DNA of 55,390 bases, taken from Bacillota bacterium (GTDB lineage: Bacteria > Bacillota > Clostridia > Acetivibrionales > DSM-1351). A program made the translations under genes and the position numbers. The stretch spans positions 1-55,390 of the forward strand of contig JAEWOH010000023.1 of the NCBI GenBank assembly GCA_023460955.1, given 5' to 3'. Positions 51,140-55,390 of this stretch are shown here, piece after piece. The notes beneath the pieces were generated by a model. The model saw only the letters and a list, made by a program, of their open reading frames with translations. It did not search any database and was not told the origin of the DNA. Within the stretch, counting starts at the first letter, position 1, and each line of letters opens with the position of its first letter.

Positions 51140-51167
51140 TGCGGCTCTATGCCCGCTATGCTATAAT
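51139..51167 (+). promoter_or_regulatory. Probable dapF promoter
   Basis: TTGCGG (51139-51144), a 17-base spacer and TATAAT (51162-51167). The -35 is poor apart from TTG and lies in an inverted repeat GCCGCA/TGCGGC, which could be an activator or repressor site. Confidence 0.55.
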
Positions 51168-51270
51168 ATGAAAAAGTTAGAATATTTATTGGATTAAATT
51201 TCTAAAACAGTTATTTAATATAATTTATATATAATAGTAGTGTTTTTATTAAAGGAAAGGGGCTAGTCGT

Positions 51271-52107
51271 ATGAAATTTACAAAAATGCAAGGTTTAGGA
51301 AATGATTATATATATGTTGATTGTACAAAAGAAGCCTTGGACAATCCTTCTGAGATTGCTGTAAAAGTGAGTGACAGACATTTCGGAATAGGCTCCGACG
51401 GGTTAGTGCTGATACTTCCATCACAAATTGCTGATTTCAGAATGAGAATGTTTAATTCTGACGGCTCGGAATCAGAGATGTGCGGAAATGCAATACGATG
51501 TGTCGGTAAATATGTTTATGACAACGGCTTAACAGATAAGAATATAATCAATATAGAGACATTAGCAGGAATTAAGGTATTAACCTTAACAATTGAAAAT
51601 AGGCAGGTTACTTTTGTAAGAGTAGATATGGGTGAACCAATCCTCGTACCTAAAGATATTCCGGTAGCATCAGAAAAGGATAGCTTTATATCAGAACCGA
51701 TTAATATTGACGATTTAGAATTTAAAGTAACTGCGGTGTCAATGGGGAATCCGCATGCAGTCTCATATATAGATAATGTAGCAGACTTTCCGCTCTCACA
51801 AATCGGACCTAAAATGGAAACCAACAAGCTTTTCCCTAGAAAAGTTAATGCAGAATTTGTACAAATAATTGATAGGACTACTCTTAAAATGAGAGTATGG
51901 GAAAGAGGGGCCGGAGAAACTCTTGCCTGCGGAACAGGAGCCTGTGCGGTTCTGGTGGCATCGGTTCTAAATAATGTCTCTGAAAGAACTGCAACAGTCA
52001 AGCTTCTTGGGGGAGATTTGTTAATTGAGTGGTCTGAAAAGGATAACCATGTATACATGACAGGCCCTGCAGTTAAAGTATTTGATGGAGAAATCAATAT
52101 TAAATAA
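51271..52107 (+). CDS. dapF: Diaminopimelate epimerase
   Basis: 278 residues, ATG at 51271 after AAAGGGGC. The two catalytic cysteines are visible in SEMCGNAIRCVGKYV and ETLACGTGACA. It converts LL- to meso-diaminopimelate for lysine and peptidoglycan. DapL, the enzyme making its LL-DAP substrate, follows 28 bases later. Confidence 0.96.
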   Translation: MKFTKMQGLGNDYIYVDCTKEALDNPSEIAVKVSDRHFGIGSDGLVLILPSQIADFRMRMFNSDGSESEMCGNAIRCVGKYVYDNGLTDKNIINIETLAGIKVLTLTIENRQVTFVRVDMGEPILVPKDIPVASEKDSFISEPINIDDLEFKVTAVSMGNPHAVSYIDNVADFPLSQIGPKMETNKLFPRKVNAEFVQIIDRTTLKMRVWERGAGETLACGTGACAVLVASVLNNVSERTATVKLLGGDLLIEWSEKDNHVYMTGPAVKVFDGEINIK

Positions 52108-52135
52108 TAGATAAATAGAAAAGAGGAATAAGAAG

Positions 52136-53368
52136 ATGGCATTTGTAAATGAAAATCATTTAAAATTACCCGGCAATTATTTATTCGCTGAAATAGGTAA
52201 AAGAGTTAATAGCTTTAAGAATGAAAATCCAGCTGCTGATATCATTCGACTTGGGATAGGCGATGTAACACGTCCGCTCCCTATGGCTTGTATCGAAGCA
52301 ATGCATAAAGCAGTTGACGATATGTCAAGAGTTGAGACTTTTAAAGGCTATCCGGAATATGAAGGTTATGATTTTCTTATTAACAAAATAGTTGAATTTG
52401 ATTACAAAAAGAGAGGCATAACAGTTGGAACTGACGAAGTTTTTGTCAGTGACGGTGCAAAGAGTGATACAGCTAATATTCAGGAACTTTTCGGACAGAA
52501 TTGCAGAATAGCTGTGACAGATCCTGTATACCCTGTTTATGTTGATAGTAATGTTATGGCAGGCAGAACAGGTGAATATGTTGACGGAAAATGGACAAAT
52601 GTGACTTATTTGCCATGTACATCTGAGAACGGTTTTATTCCAGAGCTTCCAAAAGAGAGGGTTGACCTTATTTATTTATGTCTTCCTAATAATCCAACTG
52701 GCACCACACTTACAAAAGAACAGCTAAAGGTTTGGGTAGATTATGCTGCAAAGAACAAATCTATAATTCTTTTTGATTCGGCTTACGAGGCATTTATAAC
52801 ACAAGATGAAGTTCCCCACAGTATATATGAAATTGATGGAGCAAAGGAAGTAGCAATCGAGTTCAGAAGTTTCTCAAAAACAGCTGGTTTTACAGGAACA
52901 AGATGCGCTTACATTGTTATACCAAAGGAATTGAAGGCATATACAACAGAAGGTAATGAAATAGGCTTAAACAGATTATGGTATAGAAGGCAGGCAACTA
53001 AATTCAACGGAGTTTCATATGTTGTACAGCGAGGAGCAGAAGCTGTATACTCTGAAGAAGGTCAAAAACAGGTTAAAGAAACCATAGCTTACTATCTGAC
53101 AAACGCTTCTATTATCAAAAGCGGACTTGAAAGTATTGGAATAAAGGTTTTTGGAGGAGTAAACGCACCATATATATGGATGAAAACGCCAAACAATATG
53201 GACTCATGGACTTTCTTTGATAAACTATTAAATGAGGCTAATATTGTAGGAACTCCCGGAGTAGGATTTGGTCCAAGTGGTCAGGGCTACTTCAGATTAA
53301 CCGCTTTCGGAAACAGAGAGAATACTCAGGCTGCTGTTGAAAGGTTTAAAACCAGACTAAAAATTTAG
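52136..53368 (+). CDS. dapL: LL-diaminopimelate aminotransferase
   Basis: 410 residues, ATG at 52136 after AGAGGAATAAG. A fold-type I aminotransferase with the PLP lysine in FRSFSKTAGFTGTRCAY and the family N-terminus LPGNYLFAEIGKRV. It makes LL-DAP directly from tetrahydrodipicolinate and glutamate, bypassing the acyl-DAP route. Adjacent dapF supports the assignment. Confidence 0.95.
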   Translation: MAFVNENHLKLPGNYLFAEIGKRVNSFKNENPAADIIRLGIGDVTRPLPMACIEAMHKAVDDMSRVETFKGYPEYEGYDFLINKIVEFDYKKRGITVGTDEVFVSDGAKSDTANIQELFGQNCRIAVTDPVYPVYVDSNVMAGRTGEYVDGKWTNVTYLPCTSENGFIPELPKERVDLIYLCLPNNPTGTTLTKEQLKVWVDYAAKNKSIILFDSAYEAFITQDEVPHSIYEIDGAKEVAIEFRSFSKTAGFTGTRCAYIVIPKELKAYTTEGNEIGLNRLWYRRQATKFNGVSYVVQRGAEAVYSEEGQKQVKETIAYYLTNASIIKSGLESIGIKVFGGVNAPYIWMKTPNNMDSWTFFDKLLNEANIVGTPGVGFGPSGQGYFRLTAFGNRENTQAAVERFKTRLKI

Positions 53369-53463
53369 TCATAAGTAAGAGTATTTAGGATTCTTATTAT
53401 TACGCTTTTAACGATTTACTTTATATGCTACTTTAACTAATACAAAATTAATATTATAATTAT

Positions 53464-53492
53464 TTAAGGCCGGCTGAATTAGTCGGCTTTAA
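53464..53492 (+). terminator. Possible hairpin terminator after dapL
   Basis: TTAAGGCCGGCT and AGTCGGCTTTAA pair (minor mismatches) with a 5-base loop; no strong T-run follows. Confidence 0.45.
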
Positions 53493-53528
53493 ACATATCT
53501 TTAACCATATAAATTAGGAGGGGAGGCT

Positions 53529-54101
53529 TTGAATAACATGATGGATTGGGAAAATTTAAATTCAACCTGCTTTAATTGTCAAGCTTGTGGATTAAGAAAT
53601 ACACGAACAAATATCGTTATTGGCAGAGGAAACCCTAATGCTTCCTTAATGTTTGTTGGAGAGGGACCTGGCGAACAGGAGGATATTCAGGGCTTGCCAT
53701 TTGTCGGACCGGCCGGACAGCTTTTAGATACATTATTAGAAGCTTTGAGTTTTAAAAAAGAGGAATTCTATATTGCCAACGTTGTCAAATGCAGGCCTCC
53801 GAATAACCGTGTTCCGACAGATGATGAGGCCGAAAAATGCTTGCCTTACCTTAGAAATCAGGTTGCATTAATAAGACCCAAAATTATTGTTTGTCTTGGC
53901 AGCACTGCAGCAAGACACATAATATCAAGGGATTCAAAAATAACTCAGATCAGAGGAAAATGGATTGAAAGAAAGGGATGCTGGATTATGCCGACTTTTC
54001 ATCCGGCTGCTTTATTAAGGGATCAAAGTAAAAAGACCATGTTTTTCAGAGACATTAAGGAAGTTAAAAATAAACTACATGATATTACACAACAAGTTTG
54101 A
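53529..54101 (+). CDS. udg: Family 4 uracil-DNA glycosylase
   Basis: 190 residues; start TTG at 53529 behind AGGAGGGGAGG, with ATGs at codons 4-5 as alternatives. Motifs FVGEGPGEQEDIQGLPFVG and MPTFHPAALLR are those of UDG family 4. Cysteines fit the [4Fe-4S] set: N-terminal CFNCQAC (14, 17, 20), then Cys88 (VKCRPP) and Cys104, spaced 16 as in known members. It removes uracil from DNA in base-excision repair. Confidence 0.92.
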   Translation: MNNMMDWENLNSTCFNCQACGLRNTRTNIVIGRGNPNASLMFVGEGPGEQEDIQGLPFVGPAGQLLDTLLEALSFKKEEFYIANVVKCRPPNNRVPTDDEAEKCLPYLRNQVALIRPKIIVCLGSTAARHIISRDSKITQIRGKWIERKGCWIMPTFHPAALLRDQSKKTMFFRDIKEVKNKLHDITQQV

Positions 54102-54202
54102 TTACCTATTGATATGTGTTAGAAAAGACAAGATTTGTAAGGATTACGAAAAGAAACAGACAGCTTGTTACCAATATTGTTTAAAAGGATAATAGAGAAG
54201 TC

Positions 54203-54796
54203 ATGACAGTAGATAAGACCAGATTTGAGCTGAATGAGTTATATAATGAATATAAACTGGCATTTAATGAGGAGCAGATAGTATGCGGAGAGGGGTGTAT
54301 CAGTAATCCTCTTGTTATTGTCGGAGAGGCTCCAGGAAAGGATGAAATTTCTCAGGGAAGACCATTCGTAGGGGCCGCAGGAAAAAACCTTAAGGAGTTT
54401 ATGGATATAATAGGAATTACTAGAGAATCAGTTTATATTACTAATGTAATAAAATATAGATTAGGTAAGTTAAATGAAAAGACCAACAGGATTATTAACA
54501 GACCGGCAACAAAAGAAGATATTCTATGTAACCAAATCTGGCTCCATAGAGAATTGTCTCTTTTACGGCCCAGGTTGATTATAACGCTTGGGAATGTTCC
54601 GCTTAAAGCCATAAAAGATGATTTAAAAGTATCTATCGGCCAATTTCACGGGACTCTGGGCACATGTAAAATTGATAACAATTTATACAAGTTTTTTGCG
54701 CTATATCACCCCGCAAGTATTATATATAATAGAGGCCTTAAGGATGTTTATAATAGTGATATTCGATTGTTAAAGGATGCAATAATTGATCTTTAG
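54203..54796 (+). CDS. Divergent uracil-DNA glycosylase-superfamily paralogue
   Basis: 197 residues, ATG at 54203. It keeps the fold motifs (VGEAPGKDEISQGRPFVGAAG and ALYHPASIIYN) but the third Fe-S cysteine is Tyr (VIKYRLG) and the fourth is out of register; only CGEGC remains near the N-terminus. The cluster is therefore probably lost or altered. It lies 101 bases after the family 4 gene, suggesting tandem duplication and divergence. Activity could be on other deaminated or modified bases, or absent. Confidence 0.8.
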   Translation: MTVDKTRFELNELYNEYKLAFNEEQIVCGEGCISNPLVIVGEAPGKDEISQGRPFVGAAGKNLKEFMDIIGITRESVYITNVIKYRLGKLNEKTNRIINRPATKEDILCNQIWLHRELSLLRPRLIITLGNVPLKAIKDDLKVSIGQFHGTLGTCKIDNNLYKFFALYHPASIIYNRGLKDVYNSDIRLLKDAIIDL

Positions 54797-54869
54797 CTGC
54801 TGAATGAATAACATTATTGTCTAGGAATAAATTGGGTAAATAAAAATGATATTTTTACTAGATAATATA

Positions 54870-54899
54870 TTGACAATAGATTATACCCTGTGCTATTAT
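54870..54899 (+). promoter_or_regulatory. rRNA operon promoter P1
   Basis: TTGACA (54870-54875), an 18-base spacer and TATTAT (54894-54899). Confidence 0.8.
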
Positions 54900-54973
54900 A
54901 ACTAAGCTGTCGGTGAGGAACAAGACGGTGCTTGATGTAGTAAATTGTTTAAAACAAAAATCTACAAAAAGTG

Positions 54974-55002
54974 TTGACACAAATACGACAGTGTGTTAAT
55001 AT
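54974..55002 (+). promoter_or_regulatory. rRNA operon promoter P2
   Basis: TTGACA (54974-54979), a 17-base spacer and TAATAT (54997-55002). Tandem strong promoters are usual before bacterial rRNA operons. Confidence 0.82.
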
Positions 55003-55326
55003 ATAAAAGTCGCTCGGCGGTGCTGAGTGATAACCGGCGAGTCAAACATTATATTAAAATGGGTAGACAAGCCAGTTAAATGGACTTTGAAAAGTAAACA
55101 GTGACAATACATGCAAATGTAAAGAATAATGAATTATTCTTTTGTAAAGGACTCAAATCAATTCCAGAATCCAATGGATTCTAAAAAAAATGAGTAACTT
55201 GCGAACTTTACAACCTAGTTTTTACAAAAGTCTTCTACGAAGACTTAGTAGAGACAAGGAAATTAAGTCAGCAATTTTAATTGAGCTAAAATTGATTTAA
55301 CAATCAATTTCAAATTTTTCAAATAT
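55003..55326 (+). other. 16S rRNA leader with three hairpins
   Basis: Untranslated leader of about 320 bases. Perfect small stems are AAAGAATAAT/ATTATTCTTT (55121-55142), AGAATCC/GGATTCT (55166-55182) and AAGTCTTC/GAAGACTT (55228-55246). The AT-rich stretch just before 16S probably forms one side of the RNase III processing stem. Confidence 0.7.

Positions 55327-55390
<64 letters not shown>

Noticed and set aside
51516..52142. 208-codon minus-strand frame inside dapF
   Set aside because: Antisense shadow; dapF has both catalytic cysteines and a proper start.

Overview
The window looks like a chromosomal segment of a mesophilic, anaerobic, plant-fibre-degrading Clostridia species, closest in style to Ruminiclostridium or cellulolytic Clostridium. 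The reasons are an S-layer-anchored multidomain xylanase, AT-rich non-coding DNA, sigma-A-type promoters, a type III glutamine synthetase, a class I two-subunit fumarase, LL-diaminopimelate aminotransferase, and transamidation-type Asn-tRNA synthesis. The genus is inferred from gene content only; no database was searched.

Layout. 1-4.4 kb: 3' part of a CBM22-GH10-CBM9-SLH xylanase. 4.5-7.7 kb: a small PadR-controlled membrane operon. 7.8-18.5 kb (minus strand): one co-directional nitrogen block read gatC-gatA-gatB-aspS-glnN-chemoreceptor-asnB. 18.6-23.2 kb (plus): glnA, an ANTAR RNA-binding regulator, amtB and a PII gene. 23.5-28.5 kb: ureohydrolase, RNA-modification and housekeeping genes, and a YitT protein. 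28.7-30.2 kb (minus): glutamate dehydrogenase. 30.5-35.7 kb: an RNA methyltransferase, then aroA-aroC-aroK and a Spo0A-like regulator. 35.8-40.1 kb: HU, a Usp protein, fumarase, a DUF1858 protein and purA. 40.2-48.7 kb: scattered tRNAs (Lys, Glu, Asp, Thr, Tyr), a split kinase/LytTR pair around nfeD-floA, two small-peptide candidates (the other is at 27.6 kb) and orphan genes. 48.8-50.8 kb (minus): a protein O-mannosyltransferase-like enzyme. 51.3-54.8 kb: dapF-dapL and two tandem uracil-DNA glycosylase-family genes. The window ends in an rRNA operon with twin promoters and the first bases of 16S rRNA.

The main result is an RNA-based nitrogen regulon. The leaders of gatC, glnN, the chemoreceptor gene, asnB, glnA and amtB each carry a short hairpin with a six-base loop, usually AATGGC, whose bases are shared with an intrinsic terminator. 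This is the architecture of targets of ANTAR antiterminators. An ANTAR protein is encoded directly after glnA, and its receiver domain lacks the phosphoacceptor aspartate and the acidic pair. This points to phosphorylation-independent control, perhaps through a partner such as glutamine synthetase or PII. The regulon appears to reach beyond ammonium assimilation to tRNA-dependent asparagine formation and to a chemoreceptor.

Other items worth checking: a 22-bp duplication of the tRNA-Glu 3' end bracketing a GC-rich insert of about 170 bp, a 149-bp nested palindrome between the PII and ureohydrolase genes, an HExxH membrane protein fused to an esterase/ChaN-like domain, and small ORFs with strong ribosome-binding sites.
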